A DNA stretch of 64,000 nt from Nicoliella lavandulae (GTDB lineage: Bacteria > Bacillota > Bacilli > Lactobacillales > Lactobacillaceae), in the NCBI RefSeq assembly GCF_037546185.1, contig NZ_JAWMWH010000003.1, positions 62,001 through 126,000 of the forward strand, written 5' to 3'. The notes beneath the pieces are model-generated. The model was not told the origin of the DNA. It saw only the letters and a program-made list of their open reading frames with translations, and ran no database searches. Numbering within the stretch: the first letter of the stretch is position 1; the number at the start of each line of letters is the position of its first letter. This document shows, in pieces, positions 33,601-35,214 of this stretch. The translations under genes were made by a program, and so were the position numbers.

Positions 33601-34940
33601 TCATTAGCACTAGATAGGTACTTATTAACGTTGCTAACTTGTGAGTCTGCGGCATCAAATAAGCTACTTAATTCAAGTGAGTTAACAGAACCACCATTAT
33701 TCATCACACTAGCAGCTGAACTAAGGGCCGAAGACAACGAACTATTATTGGTTTGAGCGTTACTAGCAAACACGCTTTGTAGCGTTGCATTCGTAACGTA
33801 GCTAGCCATACTACCAAAAGCAGATTGGGCTGACATTGCTGCCTTACTAGCTACTTGACTACTACTGTTAGTTGATGAATCAGCATACCGAGTCGATAAA
33901 ATGTTTGCCTGTTGAGCCACTGAAGATGCATTAGAAACAACACTATTTACATCACTGTAAACAGTAGCAACTGATGAAATATTACTATTTAAACTACCAA
34001 TGGTAGCAATATAACTCTTCAATGTGGTTAACGAGTCTGAGCCACCATCAGTGGAAGTTAATTCAGCCCGGTATAGCGTTTCAATGTTTGCAGCATCTGA
34101 AGTAGATAGCTTAGCAATATCAATCGTGTCAGTGGTTCCTGTACTAGCTAAAATATTCTTTAATTCAGCTGTTTGATCAGACGTCAAAGAAGCGTTCGTG
34201 CTAGCTGCACTCACACCACTTACACTATTGGACGCACTGGACGTTGCGCTACTATTTGAACTACTATCAGTAGTACTTTGTGAACTAGCATCACTACTAT
34301 CACTGCTCTTTGCACTACTGCTATCAGTTTTAGCATCTGAACTGTCTCTAGTAGCGCTGCTGTTGGATGATGCACTATCGCTACCCTTAACACTGGAACT
34401 ATCCGTCGATGCGCTCGAACTAGCATTACTACTATCACTGCTCTTTGCACTACTGCTATCAGTTTTGGCATCTGAACTGCTACTAGTAGCACTGCTGTTA
34501 GATGACGCACTATCGCTACTCTTAGCATTCGAACTACTATCGGTTGATGTACTATCAGCACTAGCACTTGTCGTTGATTGCGTATCCGCACTGGCAGCGG
34601 TACTAGTGTCAGAAGTAGCATTACTACTAGCATTAGCAGTACTCGTCGTTGCAGTCGACTGTGTATAAGCACTAGTATTAGTATTTGTACTTATATTCGC
34701 ATTACTACTGCTACTACTATTATTAGCCGCGCTACTATCACTAGTCTTATTAGCACTGCTATCATTATTTTCACTATAGTTAGCGGAAGTGGTATCAGCA
34801 TGAACAGTATTTTGGGCCACCATTGTGGATCCACCAAGTACTGTTAACATGGATAATGAAACAACAATCCATTGTTTCTTAACTTTTCTAAGTACTTTTT
34901 TATCATTTACTTTATTGAATCTATACTTATTATAAAGCAA
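1..34940 (-). CDS. Giant Ala/Ser-rich repeat surface protein, C-terminus off the left edge
   Basis: Secreted cell-surface adhesin or fibre-like protein, 11,646 residues inside the window. The frame (codon first bases at positions 2 mod 3) was open wherever I translated it: 1-660, about 15.0 kb, and 28-34.94 kb. Start: TTG at 34940, preceded by AAAGGGGG; the in-frame ATG at 34964 lies upstream of that ribosome binding site. Order: residues 1-48 basic signal peptide with a degenerate KxYKxGKxW motif (RKVKKQW, then a hydrophobic stretch); about 50-250 Ser/Asp/Asn-rich; about 480-1000 beta-helix adhesive domain; about 1000-1080 Ig-like (GNWSVTIP); about 1105-1170 DGY/LGY-rich; about 1170-11,430 Ala/Ser repeats; then a C-terminal domain. 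That last part aligns with the protein ending at 35215 (KSGLVRYYVK, YIT/LTxN), which predicts about 70-80 more residues beyond the edge. No LPxTG motif seen. Function as adhesin, fibre or biofilm protein is inferred. Confidence 0.9.
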   Translation of the reverse strand, partial: MLYNKYRFNKVNDKKVLRKVKKQWIVVSLSMLTVLGGSTMVAQNTVHADTTSANYSENNDSSANKTSDSSAANNSSSSSNANISTNTNTSAYTQSTATTSTANASSNATSDTSTAASADTQSTTSASADSTSTDSSSNAKSSDSASSNSSATSSSSDAKTDSSSAKSSDSSNASSSASTDSSSVKGSDSASSNSSATRDSSDAKTDSSSAKSSDSSDASSQSTTDSSSNSSATSSASNSVSGVSAASTNASLTSDQTAELKNILASTGTTDTIDIAKLSTSDAANIETLYRAELTSTDGGSDSLTTLKSYIATIGSLNSNISSVATVYSDVNSVVSNASSVAQQANILSTRYADSSTNSSSQVASKAAMSAQSAFGSMASYVTNATLQSVFASNAQTNNSSLSSALSSAASVMNNGGSVNSLELSSLFDAADSQVSNVNKYLSSANDALSSASANYTTISSYTNITSSATSSTAVQASQNASNPGTASGFINVTTASQFDAAFKNSNISHINIDANMSLWSVYNGFNDMWTSNNHTGNFVVNGLQMNNTWSTVDFAGISYNAQDSVTVVQNLNLYGANYYGPITSRTTAGAKLYYDNINYTGSQLAYATTTNLYLGNPNNTPDTSNSSINTADNPIKSTVNINAGFNYSPTQVAQDYGMSYSYNGSGWLPLVNGYVSVEGYVEIGPQGGSNQQAFQVASVEFLPGSTFNAKTYNGNVMELSSGGNMTVDHGANVTFTPGGYVPEDSPTSSTAFGLYMLGTGTVNVNAGATLNINPYVNTNWTNNIGGAIYTSGGATINVVNGAQLNINPTGSVNSSGNVITNYPNGLGFVQINGASTINVDNQAQFNFNGTNIGNNALSAIKVSGGGTLKLTNSATMKLAIDGVAADTLLDISGTVTINNPQQIIFDLTKNTNSGSNAFIGGLTVNGTSISFKDVNGTVFGPFATTTLKSNGSGTVTATTTGVLNGATNPDITKAANFSRYIEMDHVQDVQIGGIQYNSTTGVISGYATPGAYIKLPYYLPSFTDPNNYSVQQYVASPHSLVSNDPNDTSGAVYTAVADTYGNWSVTIPADSMNYYNQSLARYLNTATAHLNTVKSVKEATVNIQAYIDGYNKSTVNSNDTTNSNDYTAGSNYKDGYTQGQSDINFNNGIYSKALDYQLGYQNGYTSKPDTVAKHYYDQASSAVSATASSYASASSISSAASSASSMGFVAVSNASAQLSYANVVGSTYSDYQFIKNYESFQASALSTASSAAKVINDTVGSIASLLSSATSAYGDGSNAFYGGGSRAASYLSAVQSNIAAARIAAASSATAINASAYIAVASSYATNLLSIAGITTSDYATTSSAMSAANVNYSAIPSAYLAASSASYVASSNDAVLKSLVSLASSGIAIGTEIVAKADIVSQYASARSVAAQEAETSASSNASAAGISSSAASGVYTNVSSIASSAVIQASKAASLANSTNNDASAQAIGSLIVTINSAASTVSSAASDASVAKNDANSAYSSAISAASITATFFASQISAQASTAMALVGSAVAILKSNPTDSNADSLLSSATAAVSLADAASASVDAAKSSAEAASSAALSAANRAAAAAQNAANAANALNAALASLNSLTAYNPTNDINTANSIMARASSASSEYTSASNAAAGTASLASTQYNSVTTLLSSTSAAKTSYSSNEATLSSAVSAQSNNALINSYSTAGSTAASNLNSYIAEADSLSDVASSQNSLVHLASSQMSDQNASSSNGLYYASVTYSIASSALSYANAGNSASASYYNSNALVSLTPAMDGATSMYNGQQTISNASTTLQSIYDRLNTLNADISSANASLSSAASGANSVANNVNSMNSDVQNAASSATDAANAAKSADSYSSLAGSYSANASVSSSNATSVAGSANSSSQLASSIASKYPSDSYIQSQNTSASIAASTAASAVNDATSASSDAVSASTAASLAASQAHSAASYASAQAKSASDNASLASSAYSAGDSSAASSYSAAVATNSNNAYSAYSDAKNYASAASIQVSSASSAAARAASDYTVASNAANSASVAASNAASQASVNASNSTAQSSAAKSTAASNSTATSNIAAKAGQINQAGNAQLQTASGALQQTKSAAAVISSYSSAGQSYATLVSGYLSNSANANNSVISSASSAIASMNSLLAALNNDAVNQLSSANRQYGIASANVAQISANNTNATGYTNTVSSLYNAAVAAASNGDSATVTSLNAQIANYASLANSILSGMNNAYNIVSSATNGVLAAASQAIIDLNSTSSITADIASAQASASLASAAASNASVASSYANQASSANNGAQNDSKAVSDDVSSANTNASAAASTAASASTAAASASDNAKSASAIASANPSNSAIQSLASSANSAATAALSAAVIASSAYTQASEYASNAAAQSSNATAASIAASTANSIAASAAADAASAAQRGDSVAASSAANVASAAAADAAKASSTAAAAKSAADSYANDASAANSNASNASATANSYNNIASSANSAASSNANAGKSAGSNNSATVASANSYASVTGTSTSTAVSYASQAFSYAQTASSAAVATSGFNSQTQSNATAAQSLVSANSQNTIVKSQAAAIDVANSTAASALADANQQSSAANSAYALASSAAASAITASTTASNNASTVNSLVSAANSYYANGDVSNGAIYANLASDTAKSMSAQSIAALNAVIAASSATILASNAAAQAEKDQSIASQAAIDASNALSAANSAANQANGASSNGSANSNSISSASSIANSVVSGDADNASLAGSYAANASSSAKLANDSADSTNSVNNSIAALISANNQDTSLASFVAAASAANSAIASLNADAQAQKSAASAAAIAASSAQGSDSSLVSAITSASSAVSSNDAAANSAYLAGSTDAGNSYAQAAKDAVTAASNAAQALINNSAAILSQTNIASSAASQAASDVAQMAVQMSSFNSAASAASSAKSAVDSGNSAGSKASNDAKSASAATSIAASDANANDTIVNSAYSAASSAATAVSTISSNAVVASNSINNYLNNDPSNSTFKSAASVATSAVSAINSYNNGAANQKNIASSASSAASSQVAVIASASAAISGAVTNANTSYAQASSAYQTGDRIGGAIYTSGAVSAASVASVNASIAASAAANISTLASIAVSAANQAVNDENSANVAIGSLNAASSAAASAAANASADTSSAISSASNEASSASAAASNYASGANADATKASNANILASSADSIVTSYSNNVNILSSAMTNFTSNNSGNSAVSAASSAFSIASSALTSAKSAADGFSNTASLAYSVASSAVNAANNANSTASFNASIASDNAAQAKSAAANGNYSQASELNSSAAEFASTASQYADSAKSASSTAASATINGVNAANSASAVASSAAAFDSDAKSAYALASNASAAASNASVASSYANQASSANNGAQNDSKAVSDDVSSANTNASAAASTAASASTAAASASDNAKSASAIASANPSNSAIQSLASSANSAATAALSAAVIASSAYTQASEYASNAAAQSSNATAASIAASTANSIAASAAADAASAAQRGDSVAASSAANVASAAAADAAKASSTAAAAKSAADSYANDASAANSNASNASATANSYNNIASSANSAASSNANAGKSAGSNNSATVASANSYASVTGTSTSTAVSYASQAFSYAQTASSAAVATSGFNSQTQSNATAAQSLVSANSQNTIVKSQAAAIDVANSTAASALADANQQSSAANSAYALASSAAASAITASTTASNNASTVNSLVSAANSYYANGDVSNGAIYANLASDTAKSMSAQSIAALNAVIAASSATILASNAAAQAEKDQSIASQAAIDASNALSAANSAANQANGASSNGSANGNSISSASSIANSVVSGDADNASLAGSYAANASSSAKLANDSADSTNSVNNSIAALISANNQDTSLASFVAAASAANSAIASLNADAQAQKSAASAAAIVASSAQGSDSSLVSAIASASSAVSSNDAAANSAYLAGSTDAGNSYAQAAKDAVTAASNAAQALINNSAAILSQTNIASSAASQAASDVAQMAVQMSSFNSAASAASSAKSAVDSGNSAGSKASNDAKSASAATSIAASDANANDTIVNSAYSAASSAATAVSTISSNAVVASNSINNYLNNDPSNSTFKSAASVATSAVSAINSYNNDAANQKNIASSASSAASSQVAVIASASAAISGAVTNANTSYAQASSAYQTGDRIGGAIYTSGAVSAASVASVNASIAASAAANISTLASIAVSAANQAVNDENSANVAIGSLNAASSAAASAAANASADTSSAISSASNEASSASAAASNYASGANADATKASNANILASSADSIVTSYSNNVNILSSAMTNFTSNNSGNSAVSAASSAFSIASSALTSAKSAADGFSNTASLAYSVASSAVNAANNANSTASFNASIASDNAAQAKSAAANGNYSQASELNSSAAEFASTASQYADSAKSASSTAASATINGVNAANSASAVASSAAAFDSDAKSAYALASNASAAASNASVASSYANQASSANNGAQNDSKAVSDDVSSANTNASAAASTAASASTAAASASDNAKSASAIASANPSNSAIQSLASSANSAATAALSAAVIASSAYTQASEYASNAAAQSSNATAASIAASTANSIAASAAADAASAAQRGDSVAASSAANVASAAAADAAKASSTAAAAKSAADSYANDASAANSNASNASATANSYNNIASSANSAASSNANAGKSAGSNNSATVASANSYASVTGTSTSTAVSYASQAFSYAQTASSAAVATSGFNSQTQSNATAAQSLVSANSQNTIVKSQAAAIDVANSTAASALADANQQSSAANSAYALASSAAASAITASTTASNNASTVNSLVSAANSYYANGDVSNGAIYANLASDTAKSMSAQSIAALNAVIAASSATILASNAAAQAEKDQSIASQAAIDASNALSAANSAANQANGASSNGSANGNSISSASSIANSVVSGDADNASLAGSYAANASSSAKLANDSADSTNSVNNSIAALISANNQDTSLASFVAAASAANSAIASLNADAQAQKSAASAAAIVASSAQGSDSSLVSAIASASSAVSSNDAAANSAYLAGSTDAGNSYAQAAKDAVTAASNAAQALINNSAAILSQTNIASSAASQAASDVAQMAVQMSSFNSAASAASSAKSAVDSGNSAGSKASNDAKSASAATSIAASDANANDTIVNSAYSAASSAATAVSTISSNAVVASNSINNYLNNDPSNSTFKSAASVATSAVSAINSYNNDAANQKNIASSASSAASSQVAVIASASAAISGAVTNANTSYAQASSAYQTGDRIGGAIYTSGAVSAASVASVNASIAASAAANISTLASIAVSAANQAVNDENSANVAIGSLNAASSAAASAAANASADTSSAISSASNEASSASAAASNYASGANADATKASNANILASSADSIVTSYSNNVNILSSAMTNFTSNNSGNSAVSAASSAFSIASSALTSAKSAADGFSNTASLAYSVASSAVNAANNANSTASFNASIASDNAAQAKSAAANGNYSQASELNSSAAKFASTASQYADSAKSASSTAASATINGVNAANSASAVASSAAAFDSDAKSAYALASNASAAASNASVASSYANQASSANNGAQNDSKAVSDDVSSANTNASAAASTAASASTAAASASDNAKSASAIASANPSNSAIQSLASSANSAATAALSAAVIASSAYTQASEYASNAAAQSSNATAASIAASTANSIAASAAADAASAAQRGDSVAASSAANVASAAAADAAKASSTAAAAKSAADSYANDASAANSNASNASATANSYNNIASSANSAASSNANAGKNAGSNNSATVASANSYASVTGTSTSTAVSYASQAFSYAQTASSAAVATSGFNSQTQSNATAAQSLVSANSQNTIVKSQAAAIDVANSTAASALADANQQSSAANSAYALASSAAASAITASTTASNNASTVNSLVSAANSYYANGDVSNGAIYANLASDTAKSMSAQSIAALNAVIAASSATILASNAAAQAEKDQSIASQAAIDASNALSAANSAANQANGASSNGSANGNSISSASSIANSVVSGDADNASLAGSYAANASSSAKLANDSADSTNSVNNSIAALISANNQDTSLASFVAAASAANSAIASLNADAQAQKSAASAAAIAASSAQGSDSSLVSAITSASSAVSSNDAAANSAYLAGSTDAGNSYAQAAKDAVTAASNAAQALINNSAAILSQTNIASSAASQAASDVAQMAVQMSSFNSAASAASSAKSAVDSGNSAGSKASNDAKSASAATSIAASDANANDTIVNSAYSAASSAATAVSTISSNAVVASNSINNYLNNDPSNSTFKSAASVATSAVSAINSYNNDAANQKNIASSASSAASSQVAVIASASAAISGAVTNANTSYAQASSAYQTGDRIGGAIYTSGAVSAASVASVNASIAASAAANISTLASIAVSAANQAVNDENSANVAIGSLNAASSAAASAAANASADTSSAISSASNEASSASAAASNYASGANADATKASNANILALSADSIVTSYSNNVNILSSAMTNFTSNNSGNSAVSAASSAFSIASSALTSAKSAADGFSNTASLAYSVASSAVNAANNANSTASFNASIASDNAAQAKSAAANGNYSQASELNSSAAEFASTASQYADSAKSASSTAASATINGVNAANSASAVASSAAAFDSDAKSAYALASNASAAASNASVASSYANQASSANNGAQNDSKAVSDDVSSANTNASAAASTAASASTAAASASDNAKSASAIASANPSNSAIQSLASSANSAATAALSAAVIASSAYTQASEYASNAAAQSSNATAASIAASTANSIAASAAADAASAAQRGDSVAASSAANVASAAAADAAKASSTAAAAKSAADSYANDASAANSNASNASATANSYNNIASSANSAASSNANAGKNAGSNNSATVASANSYASVTGTSTSTAVSYASQAFSYAQTASSAAVATSGFNSQTQSNATAAQSLASANSQNTIVKSQAAAIDVANSTAASALADANQQSSAANSAYALASSAAASAITASTTASNNASTVNSLVSAANSYYANGDVSNGAIYANLASDTAKSMSAQSIAALNAVIAASSATILASNAAAQAEKDQSIASQAAIDASNALSAANSAANQANGASSNGSANSNSISSASSIANSVVSGDADNASLAGSYAANALSSAKLANDSADSTNSVNNSIAALISANNQDTSLASFVAAASAANSAIASLNADAQAQKSAASAAAIAASSAQGSDSSLVSAITSASSAVSSNDAAANSAYLAGSTDAGNSYAQAAKDAVTAASNAAQALINNSAAILSQTNIASSAASQAASDVAQMAVQMSSFNSAASAASSAKSAVDSGNSAGSKASNDAKSASAATSIAASDANANDTIVNSAYSAASSAATAVSTISSNAVVASNSINNYLNNDPSNSTFKSAASVATSAVSAINSYNNDAANQKNIASSASSAASSQVAVIASASAAISGAVTNANTSYAQASSAYQTGDRIGGAIYTSGAVSAASVASVNASIAASAAANISTLASIAVSAANQAVNDENSANVAIGSLNAASSAAASAAANASADTSSAISSASNEASSASAAASNYASGANADATKASNANILASSADSIVTSYSNNVNILSSAMTNFTSNNSGNSAVSAASSAFSIASSALTSAKSAADGFSNTASLAYSVASSAVNAANNANSTASFNASIASDNAAQAKSAAANGNYSQASELNSSAAKFASTASQYADSAKSASSTAASATINGVNAANSASAVASSAAAFDSDAKSAYALASNASAAASNASVASSYANQASSANNGAQNDSKAVSDDVSSANTNASAAASTAASASTAAASASDNAKSASAIASANPSNSAIQSLASSANSAATAALSAAVIASSAYTQASEYASNAAAQSSNATAASIAASTANSIAASAAADAASAAQRGDSVAASSAANVASAAAADAAKASSTAAAAKSAADSYANDASAANSNASNASATANSYNNIASSANSAASSNANAGKNAGSNNSATVASANSYASVTGTSTSTAVSYASQAFSYAQTASSAAVATSGFNDQAQSNATAAQSLASANNNNTVVQSQAKLASAAAIATSNALSDANAQSVIASSAYATASDAANSAKAASIAASIAISNINSNVSLANSYYANGDTNNGSLFASQASAGLSGLSSQASITSSANSVASSATIVAKDAAAKAIADQNTASSAASEGSAAMSTASSAASAAAKNANNGSNDTSSANSANSVAGSVVAVDSTNVSLANSYASDASSSAKIANSEATSINAVNNSVASLAAANSANASVASAAVAASQANSQLASYASDANDQSSTAASAAAAAKGVQGSNAALSSAITSASNVVNIYVASANSAYLAGSQSAGDSYASVASEAASTASLNAQTMVNNSSAILSYTNIASVAASKAASDVAQMAIQMSSFNSASSAASSAASAANGGSSAASSASSAYGSAASTINVNFKTASNDSAAASSYNAVASSAASVVDSTTSVASGVTSGINSYFDDDPTNSTFKSASVAASSAMATIYSANSDAQSQKAIAASATSDVNSYYTLVSNANNALTAANVGILYQNSLANSAYAKGDFTDGDAAISAASSYAAAASQQAIVTTSYASAMNSLTDVASKAASQAKTDIDTVSIANTALSQAASSAASASSNEGTNATNSAGATNASATSASSAASIAASGANVNASAASSANSVASSADNTVTSYSNDANSMSTSMGSYASANSSNTAIRNASSAFASASAALSNVKSSADTESSNASSAAQAAISAASTANSANSAASVNASLASINTSQAVSANSAHNYTQASQFNSAAASYAALASSNANDAKFASTTASTATETAKSAASSALSAVNSAADLNKLMSSAIDAASNASAATNDASAAKSYANQASSDAAAAGSDKANVDTKSTNAKSYANQAASAANSAASSAAAANSAASTANSMAYANPSNSTVKSLADKASNDASVASSAASSAASARDKASSANSVVSSAQSAASTANAAASSANSIASAAANAASSYANDGNSSAASSARSAASSAALDASNAKNSAAAANSAANSAADAASSANADATSAASAANSAAAAANSANSAASSAASAASNGNTSANAAKSLAASASSVTSSYASAANADASAAGSYASQASSVDSNVTSQSTIADQQRNSMNSLVAANSGNSAISKAASALASASSALSGVKRDADSQNSAASSAAIAAIAAANEANSISVAASSNANMANVYASQASSANFAGNYSLAASLNSSAASYASLTNGQVSSASTAAASANSAKSAASSAASAAINDQTNADSLTSQINSAMSAANQASAANSYASNASSASFDAALASSGVNSNSAIASSATSIANSASNIANSASQAASIAASAATNSAKAADKLANTNPSNSAISSAASVADSAASAASAAANAAGKNSVDASNAASNAASNSINADSAKSAASAASSAASSAASAASTAAQSGDSSAASQYASAAASADAAARAASNAASTAAANAKSYAYIASSAANEAAKNKRTADSASSTADSANNAANSIASDAAKGAGSATAATNSASSVVSATASFANQADTNASAAGSYAAIASSAANATSEFNSNAMSYSVTASSIANANSGNTVVSKAAIDASSAAAVVSSANIEAHNQSSSAQTAYAAASTAASKAASDLSSAKSGFSDASAFASQAADAYKSGNATTGSIFNSQAASVAARVVAYQNDAQSQSSIAAAATIAASIAASLATSAQAVASGAISQVASATSMAESAASAAGSVTDQAGKNANSTNSVSVFSSSAANVISSSANMAGQYASIAVSAASVANDGSTAASKTNNSVNNLANSYPSNASLASYASAANSVNANISNYASDADAQSSAAIAANSSAQALKSSSSSLLSSLATMSNQVSSYDSQAKSAYLAGSSAVGSSYAAQALANVSAASSIAQQLSANSSAVQSYASAASIAADNAIKDRDNIASQNSMLNNISNNANSAIAAANNGSASANSASATISSANSATNMNSSIASGNKQAVSSYASIASSIAGVVSSNAVVNSQATGFINSLYNRDPQNSSFQAAVSIASSAMNVINSANDDANTQKSIANSASSAVDSNIATLNSASAAISNAVLQNSIYYANASSAYAAGNTAGGSYFTASAQSAASVASSNAAIAASAAQATTSLTSVASSAADQAQTDLNSANAAGAALNAAKTSASNVATSAAQSGTNSANSASATASSATKVTASDAIVAQDAADSAMSNSAVVSAAASVVVSDSAKADGSSAVMSDYVAQNPSNTIIKSAAAVLTSASAAMTTVKSNVDNLNSATSTAASVASSAAQVANSASVVASSNANMASFVASQAISANNAGNYTQASALNISANSYANAASAQVSAANAAASTAVSANSFTASAATSALSYQAQADSLAAQISSAVGLANNASAADRIARDDTSANSSMVVSYTSATNSYTNGTNDALNGTNSNAAIAASASIAVSGSSSAAQNSSSVVKSIAAANSSNAAINSAVSTISSANSKMNKVNQDVASQKDAAFAAASVASAAANDANSANDAANESSKIASIYASLASSAVIAHDFDNASKYSNSVALNANSAVILASIAASAYANATTQSSIASQAAAKAQSDASIANSLSGVISDATNGAQLASQAASDANRASLAAGSAQSDVNATSSAVAVISSANSTANTGSSVASQQVASANGAATDASKTASAATSTASAAAKDVVVKYNVSIANSAAIVAGSAAQQASAANDALRSASVAVNAASVAANNAQSAANSANASAVSANVVASLAAQAGNSSTASSARSIAESAASVVSIYHSQAVSAASAANAAASNVVTAQSQVASANSAAQSANAVASAASSAIDSEMAATSAGTTNVQSIANSANSVASNATTNLSNANANADQASWASQSASSIANAISQTSQTINDAANSIARFNSAISGNSILVSEASQASIANSVASAARQVAIQQNSIASSAYANASSAVVVANSANADMQKSAAFANSIAAKATSYYADGNREAGDIYTSLASSALASVNASNQIFSSATGVIATDTSTATSAASQASSAQSNADSASQQAASALSLASDAYAAASDAIVASKAATTVSSAVKTIASDAANTTSNASATNSLNSLVASNSAAIQPAVSAINSIASSAAVTAGEYAGNGSIASLMATINSNVALASSASADMSSATSVVSSANQVANSQNSLASSANANANKLNNLATSATSIVNSAASGANSAMASYARSTAVSAASAATSAQSVATSASAAASTAESIARSAASQAALDYSLANSANFATSTAGDNIRSVAGSISNSIATSNALSSASASASASASASASIASANSASDSVISFMNSVINSASASASKAIADKTSSASSTTSSNSATGSTSTASSTNSATSSVANADYFKSGVSDAKHNRKRNASYANQDTYQGGYNGYSAGYNNKNYSEASGVSSTYASYYARAYSLGQSAYNSQVALGSKQAAKDVVAAPSLKNKSQGYKDGYTTSFDSKLAKHPNYVYNKQTIYLHLGSIFNKKGRIIKLRKTSGSKIKKFKVNKITINKSGLVRYYVKNALISGVKRSGYITANHGFVVSAYYQSNDVKKAKKAKRA
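7384..10698 (-). repeat. Older diverged copy of the 3,315 bp unit
   Basis: The 3.3 kb left of the homogenised array still aligns with it at an offset of 3,315 bp but with many substitutions. Examples: 8376-8420 against 11691-11735 (N-Y-T/S-Q-A-S), 9288 against 12603 (DPT/SNSTFKSA), 9561 against 12877, and 10627 against 13945 (the shared run tagctaagctttgcgcag). It is an unhomogenised neighbour, so the array arose from a unit already present here. The left limit is extrapolated from the period. Confidence 0.65.
10699..28082 (-). repeat. Higher-order tandem array: 5.24 copies of a 3,315 bp unit
   Basis: Five complete copies plus an 809 bp partial copy lie head to tail at exactly 3,315 bp spacing: 10699, 14014, 17329, 20644, 23959 and 27274-28082. 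3,315 bp is 1,105 codons, so the giant reading frame is kept. The left edge is sharp: four mismatches in the ten bases before 10699, then identity with 14014 onwards. The right edge falls after 28082, where the copies read attggatg and the partial copy reads taatgatg. Between copies I found only scattered single-base differences, for example at 12029/15344, 13456/16771 and 25794. Confidence 0.95.
31950..33520 (-). other. Beta-helix 'pectate lyase-like adhesive' domain of the giant protein
   Basis: This part encodes about 520 residues with a composition wholly unlike the rest: Asn, Gly, Thr and Val in short alternating strands. It opens with VTTASQFDAAFKNSNISHI, the usual entry of the Lactobacillaceae 'pectate lyase-like adhesive' family. 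It continues with strand-turn repeats such as GTVNVNAGATLNINP, GATINVVNGAQLNINP and STINVDNQAQFNFNG. The repeats are regular enough to indicate a right-handed beta-solenoid. It is the only globular N-terminal domain and therefore the likely ligand-binding tip. The family name is from memory, not a search. Confidence 0.7.
34282..34530 (-). repeat. Ser/Asp-rich stalk with a 135 bp direct repeat
   Basis: Just after the signal peptide, the giant protein has a Ser/Asp/Ala/Asn-rich segment. It contains two close copies of about 114 bp offset by 135 bp (45 codons): 34282-34395 and 34417-34530. Both encode DAKTDSSSAKSSDSS flanked by SASSNSSAT. Such regions in surface proteins are usually extended, glycosylated or flexible spacers. 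Slippage within the copies would change stalk length. Confidence 0.7.
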
Positions 34941-34948
34941 ATATGATT

Positions 34949-34956
34949 CCCCCTTT
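34949..34956 (-). promoter_or_regulatory. Ribosome binding site fixing the TTG start of the giant gene
   Basis: AAAGGGGG on the minus strand sits 8 bases before TTG at 34940. The upstream in-frame ATG (34964) would place this site inside the coding sequence, so the TTG start is preferred. A TATAAT-like -10 lies at 35110-35115 (minus strand), but no good -35 is visible. If it is used, the leader is about 165 nt long. Confidence 0.7.
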
Positions 34957-35152
34957 AGAAGCATATTTATATCAAACGATAAGTTAGTCTCACGCTTTGC
35001 AAGACCAATCCAATCGAGAAACTATAACTATGAAATATAAAAAAGATTTAATAAACATTTATATTGTATCATATAAATATATTATTAGCCTACAAACCTG
35101 CATAGTGAAATTATAACACTTTCTCAAATTAATACCATTAATAATAACTAAA

Positions 35153-35199
35153 AAAAAAGACCGTCAAACTATCTGAATCAGATAGTGACGGTCTTTTTT
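35153..35199 (-). terminator. Strong rho-independent terminator after the chimeric surface gene
   Basis: An imperfect stem (aaagaccgtca ... tgacggtcttt with inner actatct/agatagt) is bounded by A and T runs on both sides, so it could stop transcription in both directions. It lies 16 bases past the stop codon at 35215 and separates that gene from the giant-gene promoter region. Confidence 0.85.
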
Positions 35200-35214
35200 T
35201 AAACCTAATGTGGT

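Noticed and set aside
404..34672. Many 60-200 codon frames on both strands within the giant gene, such as Ala/Leu-rich plus-strand frames near 10927, 11278 and 12634
   Set aside because: They are by-products of the biased Ala/Ser codons of the true frame. They lack ribosome sites, recur with the 3,315 bp period, and read as low-complexity Leu/Gln or Ala text.
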